This document shows, piece by piece, positions 22,019-35,200 of a stretch of DNA of 64,000 nt; within the stretch, counting starts at the first letter, position 1; every line of letters begins with the position of its first letter. The notes under the pieces are model-generated. The model ran no database searches. It was not told the DNA's origin and saw only the letters and a program-made list of their open reading frames with translations. The stretch is from Circinella umbellata (taxonomy: Eukaryota; Mucoromycota; Mucoromycetes; Mucorales; Lichtheimiaceae), in assembly GCA_025093555.1 (NCBI GenBank), contig JAIWNF010000008.1, forward strand, positions 1 through 64,000, read 5' to 3'. Position numbers and translations under genes: made by a program.

Positions 22019-24640
22019 TCATGGCATCTTGGGAGGTCCCAATGGTGAACTGAATGGGCCGTCTTCAACGAAATAACTAGCATGAACACGTTCGGTGATT
22101 TCTACAATTGATGGATCAACCCTATTTGAAAGATTCATTTCTGATAGAAGAGGCTTGTACCGGTATTCTTTCATATATTCCTTGTGGGCTAATTCAATGA
22201 CGCCAATTGTCAATAATGTCTCTTCAATTCTTTCCTATAATATAAAAAGTATGACTAAAAGTTTTGTTTCCCAAATATTATTCATAAAAGCATAAAAAAA
22301 ATAATTCATTACCTTCAAAGTCCACATGAATCCAATATAATCAAAAAGATTTTTAGTGTCGTCATTAAATGATACAGGTATGCTACATTTATCCTCTCGG
22401 TTTATAACAAATAAGTTTGGAACTGGGCAACTAATGCTCCAAAGTCTCAAATGTTTTGCTATAGTAATATGAATTATCTGTTAGTGTATATTATGCATTA
22501 CCAATATTTTTTCTTAAAAAATAAATAAAAATCAAACAATTCTTCAAAACTTACTATGTGCATGAATAAAATAAAGCTTTAATTTTTTGAAGGAATCGAA
22601 TGAAGCATAATTATATTTATCTGCGATCGTTTTTAACATGGCAACAGTTCCGAACATTCCTTTATGAAAATCAAAGTTCACTTTCTTATTTGTTGTATCA
22701 TCATAACTATTTGAAGTTTCAAGCAACACCAGCTCCATATTTCCACCAGTTTTCTTGTCTAAGCATCAAAGAACCGCGTCACTTTTGTAACACAAACGTT
22801 CATCATATTGAGTATTATTATTCTTCAATTGTTTTGTCATTGATAAGAGTTGTTCTTCCCTAGGGAAAAATCCCAATCCTCGGGTATCACCAGATATAGC
22901 GCATAGAGCAAACTTTAGACTTGGCCTTGTTATTAGTTCATTCATCATTGTTTCTGAATGACTTAAATCGGCTTCTGCTTGATAAATATCACGGATTCTA
23001 TAAAAAAATTTCATTATGTCAAAACGAATTTTAAATAGCTTCATAAATAAATGTAATGATTGACACTTACATGGAAATAAGAATGTCGGAAAGAAAATCC
23101 AATCTATCAGTACGTCCTGTACCTATGGTGGTGCATCTAGTAATACTTCTTGCTGCTTTTAACATATTCGATTTGCTCTAGTATACATGTGCTAAATTAG
23201 GGACTGAACCATGTCTCTATTTTATTTGGCTATACTTACCGAATTCAAAACATTATCCACGTGTTCGAGCTCTTCTTCAAAAATTTCACCAAATTCTTTC
23301 CGTATAATATTGCTTTTCATAGTCATACAAAGATCGTCGTAAAGATTTTTATTCATATTTTTACGCGAACTTATACCCTCCCCGCATATAATTATTCCAT
23401 GTTTTTCGGCACTATTCTCTCTGTGTTAGTAAACGCTTGATAATTTTGATAATTATAAATAAAAATAATAATAATAAAAAGCCCTGCTTATATGATTCAT
23501 ACTTAAAATCATGAAGATCTTCATCGTTATTTGCAATTTCAAGAAATTCATACCAGCGATCCCAGAAGGTTACAGAAATGATTACATATTCATCATCATA
23601 GCTTTCAATCAAATTGCTATGTGCCTAAGTAAAACAAAGTTTTAGTAATGCTATTATAAGGAACATCTATAAAAAAAACCATAACTGCTATACCTCTACT
23701 TGATACAAATTAAAATCCTCTCAAAGTGTTGGTGTTGGTGTTGGAGTTGGAGAATTTTCGTTTGTTTTCTGGCGTTTCTGCAGATTCAAGGCATAAGTAA
23801 TTTTTCTAGATAATCAGTTTCTATTTCTATTGTATAAAAAAATATTATCGTAATTCTAAACTACCATACTCACAGGTTGAGGTTCTGAATAAGGGTTATC
23901 AGTCGGTTGTGGCCTAATGTTTAAATTCTTTTAATATACCAAAAACGTTTTATAAAATAACAAAAAATGGACTACATATGTTAATGATTCTTCATTTGTC
24001 TTCTAGATTAAAAAGATATAAATATTTCAGTTAGCATGCTTTATGAAAAGTTGTGCTCATTGTCTAAATAGAGGTTGTAAATAATCTTCCTGATTATTCA
24101 GCTTCACCAATGTTATGCTATAGTTACCTCTTCTTTGTTTTCTTCCTTTGCTGACCCCAAATTATCATTATCTTGGCTCTAAATAAGTACCAAATAGTCA
24201 GTGGGACTCATAAAACTTACTTTGAAGAGAAAAACATTTGAGCCATACTTACCTCTTCATTATTATCTCTTGCCAGTTCAGAGTGACGTATATAATATGC
24301 ATTAATTTCGTCATCAAGGGCTCGCTCACGGCGAAGCTCATGCCAGAAGCTGTAATAATCAGCCTTATTTAAGCACTGTATTAAAAAATTACATTGGTTA
24401 ATAATACACGTATTAAAAAGTAGACTACTACAATATCTTACTGTAAACGTTCTACACTGCTTGACAGCCCACTCTTGAAGTTTGCTAGGTTTCCAAGATG
24501 TAATAATGTGAAGATCAGCCTTAAATTCTTTCTCGGCGATTGCTTGATTGTCAAATTTACTAGCTTTGCAAGCAGGAATAACATTATATTCACCATTTTC
24601 ATTAAGCTTGAAATTAGTACGTAAAAAAGTTAAAAAAAAT
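22019..24640 (-). pseudogene. broken member of a Mucorales orphan family, PD-(D/E)XK-like core suspected
   Basis: Minus-strand exons give LNKADYYSFWHELRRERALD (about 24370-24310). A middle exon follows (23044-22766) with FALCAISGDTRGLGFF and YKSDAVL. Then come ELVLLETSNSYDD and KVNFDFHKGMFGTVAMLKTI (22738-22600), RLWSISCPVPNLFVI (about 22445) and a C-terminal helical exon ending GPPKMP at 22019. The KSD...ELVLLETS...K spacing resembles a PD-(D/E)XK nuclease core, but that is an inference. A TGA at 22768-22766 interrupts the frame between AVL and CLDKKTGG, in the middle of the suspected core. The family is one I recall as strongly expanded in Mucorales; I know of no proven function. Just upstream of the gene lies the TA-flanked MITE at 24647. 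Confidence 0.5.
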
Positions 24641-24646
24641 CCTATA

Positions 24647-25410
24647 AGGTGCATTCTGACTTAAACTGTCATTTTTCGAAAATTGAGATGTTTTTAATCC
24701 CCGACGGGTAATAATATTGCCACCAATGAGACCTCGAAATTCTGAAATACTATATATATTTTATAAAAAAAGGATGAAGAGAGAAGTATGCAATGACTTC
24801 CCTAATTATTTCTCCTTTTCTATTGCTTGGTTTCACAGTACCATTTGTTATTTCTGCTATTTCCCCAATAATTTCTACCAGAACCTGGATCTATTTCTTT
24901 AATTAAAAATGGTGGATGGGGTTATAATTTTACTTCGTTGCTATTCAACGAGAGTATAGAATTATTTGAATCCTTTTTGATATACCTAAATGATAGTATC
25001 TACATCTAAGTAGTATTTGAAAACAGCTATTTTTCGAGTTTATTGTTGTTCTTATATCTATTTTTTTTATTGAGTGAAAAAAAAATAGAACAGTAAAGTT
25101 AGGAGCTACATATAATCCAGAGAACGAACCTTGTGTAACCCATAAACCATCCACTTTTATAGGCTGCACACTGCTTATCCTTTTCTCGAAATATTGGCAT
25201 TACTTAGTAAAATATCATATTTTGACAAAACTTTGAAGCGACAAATCTCAATGGAAAATAATTTTCTCTAAAAACTATTCCGTAACATCTCCTCAGAATA
25301 CTCAAGTTAACATATATTACGGCTCAAAAAGTTCATAGCTGCATTTCTGACAATTTTTTGTCAATTCTTACTCTACCCTATATTTTGACGGTTTAAGTCA
25401 GAATGCACCT
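24647..25410. mobile_element. Tc1/mariner-type MITE with TA target duplication
   Basis: Terminal inverted repeats of about 25 bases (AGGTGCATTCTGACTTAAAC...; one mismatch) lie at 24647-24671 and 25386-25410. The element is flanked on both sides by TA (24645-24646 and 25411-25412), the hallmark target site of Tc1/mariner transposition. At 764 bases with no DDE/D transposase it is non-autonomous. It contains a short open stretch (LWVTQGSFSGLYVAPNF, minus strand, about 25145-25095) that I could not assign. Confidence 0.85.
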
Positions 25411-25725
25411 TACTTAAGTTTATTGAATAAATTACTGGCTATGTATCAGAACAGTACATTATCACTATTTGTACAAACATTGTCTATATAAAATATGATA
25501 AATCCTACAACTGTATGTAGCAAACAATAAAGTGTACAATAATAAAACGTAGGTCAAAGATAAATATACAAAATGGTGGTTTTATTATGATCATAATAAT
25601 AGCAACTTCAAGAAAAGAAACAGAAAAGATAAAATATAACATGACTACGTAGAAAAAAACTACTTTGATAAGAAATAAAAATGGAAAAGGGATACTTGTT
25701 AAATTTGAACATTGGAGGGGTTCAA

Positions 25726-25971
25726 TTATGCCCAGATATTACTAGGATGGTTCCACCATTGGCGTTTGATGTGCTGATGATGATTATCGCTTTTTAAGTT
25801 TGAAAACTTTTCAATATATTCTGGAACAATTGATTCACTACTTGTATCTTGATATTGTTTTTGAACAGTACTTTCTTCTTCCTTCAAAGGCGAACCATAT
25901 GTATCCCGTGCCATCGCAAGAGAAAAAAGGGTAATACCAGTAGCCAACAGGATATTCGAAAAATTAGGCAT
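25726..25971 (-). CDS. small predicted secreted protein with C-terminal Lys-Arg and Trp-rich peptide
   Basis: An 81-residue single-exon frame. I chose the ATG at 25971 because it gives a classic signal peptide (MPNFSNILLATGITLFSLAMA, predicted cut after AMA) and has A at -3; an in-frame ATG at 26031 would add a basic stretch. After the signal comes an acidic, Ser/Gln-rich spacer, then a His-rich stretch and IKR followed by QWWNHPSNIWA at the very end. Lys-Arg before a short terminal peptide is the layout of Kex2-processed secreted peptides. No known family was recognised; a small mitochondrial or single-span membrane protein is the alternative reading. It lies between two broken MsrB copies, with AT-rich DNA on both sides. 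Confidence 0.5.
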   Translation of the reverse strand: MPNFSNILLATGITLFSLAMARDTYGSPLKEEESTVQKQYQDTSSESIVPEYIEKFSNLKSDNHHQHIKRQWWNHPSNIWA

Positions 25972-26031
25972 GATGATTTGAATTAATTTTTTTTTTCTTT
26001 TTCTTTTGAGTTGAGAAGATTGAACAGTCAA

Positions 26032-26871
26032 AAAAAAAAAATCTTTCTTTTTATATTTTTAATTTTTTGTTTCGTAACATCCAATAATGTAATAGTGTAG
26101 CTTTCTTTTATTAATATCATGCCACATTCATTATGTTATAAAAACTCATGCAAATTCTTCTTTTTGCATACATGCAATGTATGGGAGAGTTATGAAATAC
26201 ATATTAAATACATGTTCTATATGGTATTTTATTAACAATAAATGAAGAATTTATTTTGTAAAAGCTTTGTCGTTAATCATGAGTACAATGTATGTGTCTG
26301 TATAATAAAATATTCAAGTGTGACTAGGTAAAACTAAACTAGCTAGCTTCTACAAAATATAATGTCACAATAGATATACTAAACTTTGCATTTACAATAA
26401 GTTTTAATCAGAATTAACTTTACTTAATACTTACGTATTTATTTATTTACTTAGCATGATATGGATTATTATCAAGATCTTATAATAGCACGTAAATAAA
26501 TACTACTATACTATAGGAACAATATGTATTATACATTGGTGTCCTTATTAAAAAACACTTACCTAGGTATACGTAATATATAACAAAATATACATACATA
26601 GAAACATTTAGAAGAAGGAGAACTTTTTAATTTTTACCAATTCTTATTATAAATAGTATCGAAATCGAAATATTGTACTACGTACTATGATGTATTACTA
26701 TAAAAAAGTGAAAAAAAAAGGGTAGAACCCAGTATACAATCATACAACAAAAACTTAAACATGAGCAATATACAGTCACTGTATTTATTTATTCTTTTAG
26801 CTCTTTAGTACGAAATTCTGATTAGACTTTAAAAAAACTGCTGATTTTATGTCAAAATTATCACTTGATAT

Positions 26872-26904
<33 letters not shown>

Positions 26905-27465
26905 GTTCTTATTCGTCTTTCTTTTTTCAGTAAATATGCTTTGTAAAAGAATATTTAATTGTTGCTGTACTTTAAACAGCATATCTTTTTTTCTTGAAAC
27001 GTCGAGACATATTATTAAAATATAAAACTAAATAAAAGACAACAACAATTTACAAGGTAAATGAAAAAAAAAAATTACCGAGGAGGAGCTACAAAATGCT
27101 TTAATTATAATTGTAACGTAAAACATAATAATTCGCGTCCTCATTCCTACATTTTATACCGAGATTTGTTATAATAAAAAAAAGAATTATATGTAGAGAA
27201 AAGCAACCATGTGTATATGATAAATACTAATTATGTAGTCACAAATCACTTTTCCATACTTTATTTGAATGTTTCTGCCTATTATTATAACTTATACAGC
27301 AACAGCTTTATAAACAATCATACTCAAAGAAAATAATAAAAGGGAAAAAAATGAATACATTTTATTATATTTAAATCGATTTCTATTAATGACATTGAAT
27401 ATATATATTTCAAAATATACAATTATTTTATTTTTCTTGTTTTATAGAAATATAAAAGTCTATTT
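26032..27465. other. no gene seen; AT-rich with long poly-T
   Basis: No coding motif was found. The stretch contains a T homopolymer of about 30 bases at 26873-26902 and many short A and T runs. Confidence 0.45.
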
Positions 27466-28510
27466 TTATTGTGTATTATTACGTATCTTCAAATTTGATG
27501 CCCATACTAAATTAACACAACATCTTTCATCAGTAGGTGTTTTATAAACTTCATCTTTATAAACATGACCAAGATGTCTGCGGCAATGATTACAAATGAT
27601 TTCGGCACGTTCATATCCATGACTAAAATCAGGTTGACGACCAATAGCCGCTTGATCATATTATTTATAAGAAATGTGACATGTATAAAATTTAAGTCCA
27701 ATCTCTATGAGTGGTTCACATATATGTATAACATTACATTTAGATGAGAACTTTTTTATATAATAGGTTACATACCAGGAAAAGCTTTAAAAGCTATACA
27801 AGTAATAAGCATTGGTAAACTATATATATTATTTGTACTTGTATATTCTCACAAGAAACAATAATAAGAATCAATGAACCTACATAAAGGCCAACCACAA
27901 CCACTGTCAAATTTGGAATCAGAAATATACAATAGTACATATTGGATCCAGTACAGCGATATACACTTGACAACAAATTAGATACATATTTATGTCAATT
28001 GCTAATATCAAAACAATATTACATATTGTCACCATTCAAATATAAACCATTATATTATTTTTTTCAAAATGATAATTATATTCACCAGTAATTGAGTGAT
28101 TCAGTTTCTCTATACGGAAAAAAAAAATGAGGGTTTTTTTTTTTTATTTGTGATCAGTACGTAACTACAATTCATATAATAACGACGCCTCTAAATAAAA
28201 AATATGCAAAATATATTTTCTTGCCACTTTCTTTAAGTATTTCGAATTGGTCAGGACTTGCTATTTTGAGTTTTTTTTTTTTTTTTTTTTTTACTAATGT
28301 ACGTATCGAAAAAAAAGTCTGGTTTTATATCAAATATATTGGAAGAACAAGGTTTACTGAAAAAGAAACAAACAAAAATAAGAAGGCTTTTTATTTCTAT
28401 TAGTGTGGAACATATAAGTGAAAACTTACGATAACTTATGAGGAATTGTGCAATTTTTATTAAATGTTGAGGTATAACCACATCGTTTTTTTATCTAATA
28501 TACCTCTAAA
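27466..28510 (-). pseudogene. msrB: methionine sulfoxide reductase B (MsrB/SelR) gene, degenerate
   Basis: On the minus strand the MsrB order is recognisable. SPDQFEILKE (about 28250-28220) is followed by TGEYNYHFEKN (about 28090-28060), VYRC at about 27950 and SDSKFDSGCGWP (about 27925-27890). A short exon KAFPG comes next, and the last exon holds RAEIICNHCRRHLGHVYKDE and TDERCCVN (about 27620-27525). The C-terminal CVN should hold the catalytic Cys and the GCGWP Cys the resolving one; both are present. Frames break between SLN and TGEY (one base extra near 28095) and between the first Cys motif, whose partner Cys is lost, and SDSKFD. It is thus probably a pseudogene, although some breaks could be unrecognised introns. 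The 28045-28510 part is an inverted copy of 21475-21890. Confidence 0.68.
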
Positions 28511-29251
28511 ACAAAAGAAAAAGTTTTCGTTTCATAAATGATGATTTTTTTTTATCTTTATTTGCTCGCCTGGTTGACGATGTGTTATGGAATTGATGAT
28601 AAAAAAACTCACATATACCAAACTTAATAAAAGATATATTATCTATGTTTAATATAACATAAAATTCATGATCCAGATTTGATAATAGATACTGATAATA
28701 CTTTTTTTAAAGAAAAATAGTATAAAATAAAGTGTCTTGTTCGAAGAAAGAGTTTAATGTACGTAATAAACTATAGTAAGTCCACCCCCACTTATTGATG
28801 TATCATAAGTTTATCATTTGATTCGATTATTACCTCAATTCTATTCTTATTATAAACAAATTTATCTCGAACTAACATATTCGTTTATACGTGATTATAA
28901 AAATACATTTCATTATATAACAGAAAAGGGATAACAAAATACGCATGATATTTTCCAATAATTATAACAATGATATCACTAACACTTTTTTTGTTTTGTT
29001 TTTGTTGTCAACTTTTTATATATAGTGTTTTAAAAGAAAAATAAAGATAAAACTGAGAGGGTTTTTAAATAATGGACTGTATGCGTATGCGTAATGTGGT
29101 ATTCATTCTTTTTTTTTTTTGTGAAGAGAAGTAATGTGGGAGAGAGAGAGAGAATAATAATAAACAAAAGCAATTAATAATAATAATAATAATATATAAA
29201 AGAAAGTAAAAAAATAAAAAGAAGAAAGAGGAGTGAGGGGTGAGGGAGATC
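28511..29251. other. no gene seen; 3' flank of neurofibromin gene
   Basis: AT-rich DNA with simple GA and TAA repeats (GAGAGAGA near 29142, AATAATAAT near 29175) just beyond the neurofibromin stop. It probably holds the 3' untranslated region; no other feature is recognised. Confidence 0.45.
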
Positions 29252-32200
29252 TTATTCTGTAATTCTTTCTAATAATTTGCTTGCTAATTGTGCACTCATT
29301 GCTATATTAGATTTAGCTGCACCAAAAGTAGGATCTCCAAGTGCTGAAAATCCAAGTTCATCAAGATATGCTTTTTGACTTCGTCGATTGAGAGAATAAT
29401 TAAATGCTGGTTCAGAACAAGCTGTCATTAAAATATTCTTGACTGCATCAATTACTGCATAATTTTGTCCACTCATAACGATTTGATTCATTTTAGGAAG
29501 TAAACTCTCATACCTGTTAAAATTGTTATTATTAATATTATTAGTTATTTTACTTATTTATCAATAGCCAATTATGCATATATATATATCACTTACACTA
29601 ATGCAAAGACTTCAGGTATAGATACGGCAGCTTCAGCCAAGAAACTATACAAGAATAATCGTTCTGACTCGTTTTCTGCAGAATTTAACAATGTTACCAA
29701 TAACGATACCAGTAATAAAGCCGTTGTGTTGTCAGGTATTTCTAATGTATCAAAGATACGAACATAAGCTGATCCAAATTCTAATCCATCTAAATCCACA
29801 TCATTGATACCGGCCAAGCGAAGTAATTCACGTAATGCGTTATTTTTCGCTGCCAATGGTAATAATCCAGCAAGATAACCCAATGTTCGAGATTCGACCA
29901 CGTTTTGTTCCAAGGATCGTTTACAATCAATTTCCAAAAAGGTTGTAAGACATTGGAATACTACATCTTTAGGATTACTATGCTTGATACCCTTTAGTAA
30001 AATACCGGCGACAGCAAATGAAAAATGCGTATCAAAGCTGACACCACTGGCAATATCCAACTCTTTAGCGACATCGCCTAAAGGAGCACGTGCATCCATT
30101 AATACATCCACAACAGGTCTATTGGCAAATAATTTGTGGGCATCCAATGCGCGAAGCACTGATTGTAAAAATTCTACGGCAGGAGAAAATGTGGATGGGT
30201 GACTCATTTGTACAAGTGCGATAGCAAGCCAGAATAAAGGTTGAAGGTATCTTGAATCTGCCGGCAGATTGTCAATCACATTACTTAAACACATCATAAT
30301 GCTTACAATCAAACTTGAATCGGTTTCATTGAAAATAGCCAATGCACCTCGAAGAGCCACAAGAATTTGGTATATCAAATCATCATCTACTTCGTCTTGA
30401 GCTAAGCAACCGAGAACAACAAATGATCGAGGTTGAATAGCAGGGTTGAATTGGAATGCTGTACTAGTTACAAGACCCATCCATCGAGCTCGCCACATGT
30501 TGGCAACATCTATATATATATCAGATATAATTAATAAAACAATAATAGTAAAGCAAAAAGAATAATATATATTACAGTCCCTTCCACTCCCACTTTTATT
30601 TATTTTTATTTTTTTAAGACACTTACCAATAGAAGGTGCACCAATACTTAAGGCATCCAATAAAAGTCGGATAATACTTTCAAGGGAAGACAAATTGACA
30701 GTTTCTGAAACATCAGTCATTGTCTCATGTGTAATAGTAAAAGCATTGGCATGTGGTTTAGTCAATCCAAAATAAACACGATTTTTGCTATCACATACAT
30801 CATTCAATACAAAATGGAGCTTCTTGATATTTTCTTCTGACTGAGGCATACCCGTACATAATGTATGAATGATATTAACAACCAATTCATGTACTGATGC
30901 ACGAATAAGCGTGGGTCCAGTACCAACGAGTAAAGATACGATATGGAATATTTCTGGAAGATATGGTTTTCCTGGTCCAACATTGTTAAATGATAACATG
31001 AGAATAAATCGTAATAAGACGGCGATTTCAACCCAAGCAGGATGTTCCGTCAAACTTCGACAAGGTCGTAATGAGGTTCGTTGTATTACACGTCGCATTC
31101 GACTAATTACTTTGCCACGCACTGATATACTTGACATAGTGACAATAGTGTCTGCCATAGCTTCTGCTTGTGGTGAACCAATACCATTTTCGACCGAATA
31201 TTGAACAAATGCGTCGATAATTAAATTGACCATATCATCGACCCTTGATAATGTACGCCAAATCTTGGCTTGTACATGCTTATACATCTGTAATTTTTTT
31301 TTAGTTGTTATTGAATAGAATAAATTGGGTTAGGGGCAAAAAATACTATATATAAAAGCAAACTTACATCTGACCGGGTTACGGTAAGTTCAATTAATAA
31401 TCGAAGAACATCTTTAGTCTTTGTCAAGCTCTTGTTATGATCATCTGGGATGTTTCGACTATAAACAGCCAAATTTCGAAGCCATGGTGCCATATAATCA
31501 AGACATAATTGTCGCATGGGTTCACTGGATTTGTTGAAACCAACCAAACTTTCATTTAAAAACTCTAATGTTAAATGTTGTTCTGTTGAAGCCAGACTTT
31601 CACTGATACTAACAATAAAGTCAGTGCTATTAGAAGGTATACAAAGATCTAACCATAAAATAGATACATATATATATATATATATATTAATAATTGAGCT
31701 TTTATACTTCCCCCCCTATTCTTTGCCCCTTTCTGATTATATAAGCAAATATATTACCTCTTGCATTTAATAATTGATTTCCCACATCGAAACGGAACGT
31801 TAGACTAAGGGCATAAAGTAAGTTATATGCTGCAAGACGCAATCCAGGATCATCACTACCAATGTTTAATAAAGACATATTCAATAATCGACCAGGTACA
31901 TCATTGGGGCGAATGGCTCGTTCATTGATATTGCCAGGTTTGGATGATTCATAACGATGCTTGTTATATCGTAAAAGCTAATATATAAATATATAAAGTT
32001 AAATAGTAAGTAAAGGAGAGAAAACAGAAACAATAATATTTAAATGAAACAGAAAATCAAAAACCTACAGCTAAGATAGCATCACGTTTAGCAGCAGATA
32101 ATACCACTGATGTTTTTCCTCGATCCACTTTAAGCATAAGATCACCACCATTTTCAAGTTTCGAGTTTGGAAGTGTGATCATATCTTCAATCTCGGAAAT

Positions 32201-35200
32201 ATGATATACATCATTATAAACAGTATAAAGATTATAATAAATTTCTTGTTTCCTCACAGTAATAATTTGCAAATATTCTTGTGAAATCTTAATTGTTACG
32301 GGCGTAGATGATTTCAGAGTATTTACGCGTGTTACAGGGAAAAATGTTGTACTGGGTGCTTTTTCAAGATCAACTATATAGTAAAATAGTTGAATATTTT
32401 TGTGTTTAGTTCTAATTATTCCTTCTTCTTCTTTTTTTTACTACTCATTAATTTACCTGTTTCCTTGGGTAAATGGATTTCAGAGGGTGCAATACGTTCA
32501 TGTAAGTCGGCAAGTGTAGTGGCAAAATGAGCTCGTTTGACAAGTTTATTGACTAAAAGTCGTGGCAATCGAGCAATATATCGTTGTAAATAATTACTTG
32601 GATTATAAATATAAAGAGCAATGAGATAATCATTCATTTCACTAAAAATCAATTGGAAGAACTGATTTAACCAGTGGACAGGAATTTCATTAAATGGATT
32701 AAGTGCAGTACAATCAAATAAAAGTTCAAAGGGTCGACTAAGATATGGTTCCATCACCTACAAGAAGAATAAAATATAGTCGTTATAAAATGTTACTTCA
32801 TATACTAATAGATAGATATATATATATAAAGCCGATAATTGTTTTCTTTTTTCAACTTTACCCGAAGCATATAATAAATCAATAATTCATAATCCGTTGT
32901 TTCCAAATCCAAATGTCGAAGAGCAACATAAAAGACAGGTCGACCGCCACGAGATGTGCCTGATTGATAGACAATATTATTCGAACTAATTTTTGACAAA
33001 TCACGATGGCAATTTCGGCGAATAAATTCGCTATAATAATGATTACTATTAGTCAATGCATAATTTCTTGACAATGATACTTCATTACTAGCTGTTTCAC
33101 TAGGTCGACCCAATTGGGCAATTAATGTTGATAATCGATCCACTGTCTTTTTCCATTCGAGCATGGATTGTGTATCTGATGTATTCTTCACTTTACGACT
33201 TGCCAATTCACGAGACATGCGTTCCAAATTCTCATACAAATATCGATGTAAGCGTACATATCCTTTTTGCTCCATTCGAAAAGCACCTATTTCTTTGGGT
33301 CTGCTCGTTTTGGGTTGTGTTGAAATTTCACGCAAGAAACTTGTCACTTTGTAAATGTTGTCCGTTAAAAAGTCATTGAGAACAATCATGTGGGTTTCCT
33401 TGGCACCAAAAAGTACATTGTTTGCCAAGTTTTGCATGACACGAGTCGCTTGAAGTTGTAACTTGCGAACATTTTTGTTTCTTGGTGTAGCTTGTTTGGA
33501 AAATCCGGCACTATCGGGTGTAACAATAGCAGGTCCGAAAAGACGTAAAAAGACAAAACCACCCACAGCAGTGTTTTTGGCTTCAGAGAATCGCTTACAT
33601 ACTGCATCACCAATTAATGATAATTCTTCACGGAAAGCACTATATAAAGTTTATAGTTGATATGAGAAAAAAAAAGAACGCAAGACAAAAAAAAAGACTT
33701 TTCACTAGATCAAGAACTTACGCAGGAGCACTAGAAGCTGAGTTACAAATAGCATTCAAGAGGATTTCTGTTGCTCGAATAACGTTTTGTTTGTTACGTG
33801 ATAAATCATCTCCGGGTCCTAATTTTTGTGGATCTAATTCCCAACTTGTTTGATCATCGGGTAATGCATTGATAGCCTCCATTACAGGTTGTAAAGTTAC
33901 GCGTACATAATCATGACATACCATCTTGGCAAAGACGGACAAAATACGAGTAGCCATGGTTGTACTACGGAATAAAGTTGCTTCTTGTTCAGTTGATGCG
34001 ACTTCTTTTTCAATGACAGATTTGAGTAGTGCAGTAATCTTGTTACGTGATTCGAAACATATCAACAAAGTTTCAGCAACACCAGCAGCATCACCTGAAG
34101 GGCAAACGTCACATAATGCTAATGCTACATCCATTTCTGCCTCTACTAACATCTAATTCCCATAAAGTAATAATATATAAGATTGCGATTGTTTTCTTTT
34201 TCTTTTCCATAAACAAATGTAATATTAAAAAAAAAAACCTTACATCAATTAATTTTTCATAGCGATCTGTCATTACACTTTCCGCAAGTGTTTCAAATTC
34301 AGCCCCTTGATTGAGAATATTAGTCAAAACCTGCATAAAAGCAGTACGTGTCCTTGTATCTTCATGATAACCCATAGCAAGTGAATACTTCAAACCGGCA
34401 TCCACATTAGCACTGAGAAGATTCGACATGGCCAAAATAGTATAATCCTTGAGTGGTGCCCAATCTTGATAAGTTTCAGAAGTTTTGGCTGGTGTAAGCA
34501 CTTCTTTATTATTCTTGACAACAGTTGCACTGTTTAATTCCATTTCGCTAAGACGACAGCGATTTAATAACTTCAAAAAGAATGTAAAGTATTTGTAAAA
34601 CAGTCGACTCTTGATTTGATTACTATCCGCATCCCGAACAGGTTCAGAACTTTGTAAAGGTAATTTATTCAGAACAGCAACAATGGCTTTTAAGCATGCT
34701 TGATCCAGATCACGATGTAATTTTTCGTTCTGGGATGAATCTTGTACGACGTAACTTGATTTCATCTCAGGTTTTTGCTATATAACACAAATTATGTCTG
34801 TTATTAGAATAATTATCTTTTTGTGAAGTAAAAATAAAAAAAAAATTACTTTCTACTTACCAAAGCAAAATCACTTGTCCATTCAACAATCATTTCAAGT
34901 AATCGATTACGTAATCGCATTTCATCTCGTACAATAATTTGCTCCTTTTTATGCATCAAAATTTCGACGAGGTAGCACATTTTTATCTTGATACGTAACG
35001 TATTGAAACTGTTGGGTAACTTGTTGAGATATTTGGCAAATTGATAAATCAATGTACTAAAATCAATACTCAACAAGACATCTCCTGGATCTACCAATCG
35101 ATCTAAAATTAACTTGAGGACAAGTACAGATTCTTCAACTAATAACGTATTTCGTGTACTGCACAAAGGCTCGTTCTCACTACTAAAACATCGAGCCATG

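Noticed and set aside
26873..26902. Long poly-T as the poly-A tail of a retroposon
   Set aside because: No open reading frame, retroposon motif or target duplication next to it; T runs are common in this genome.
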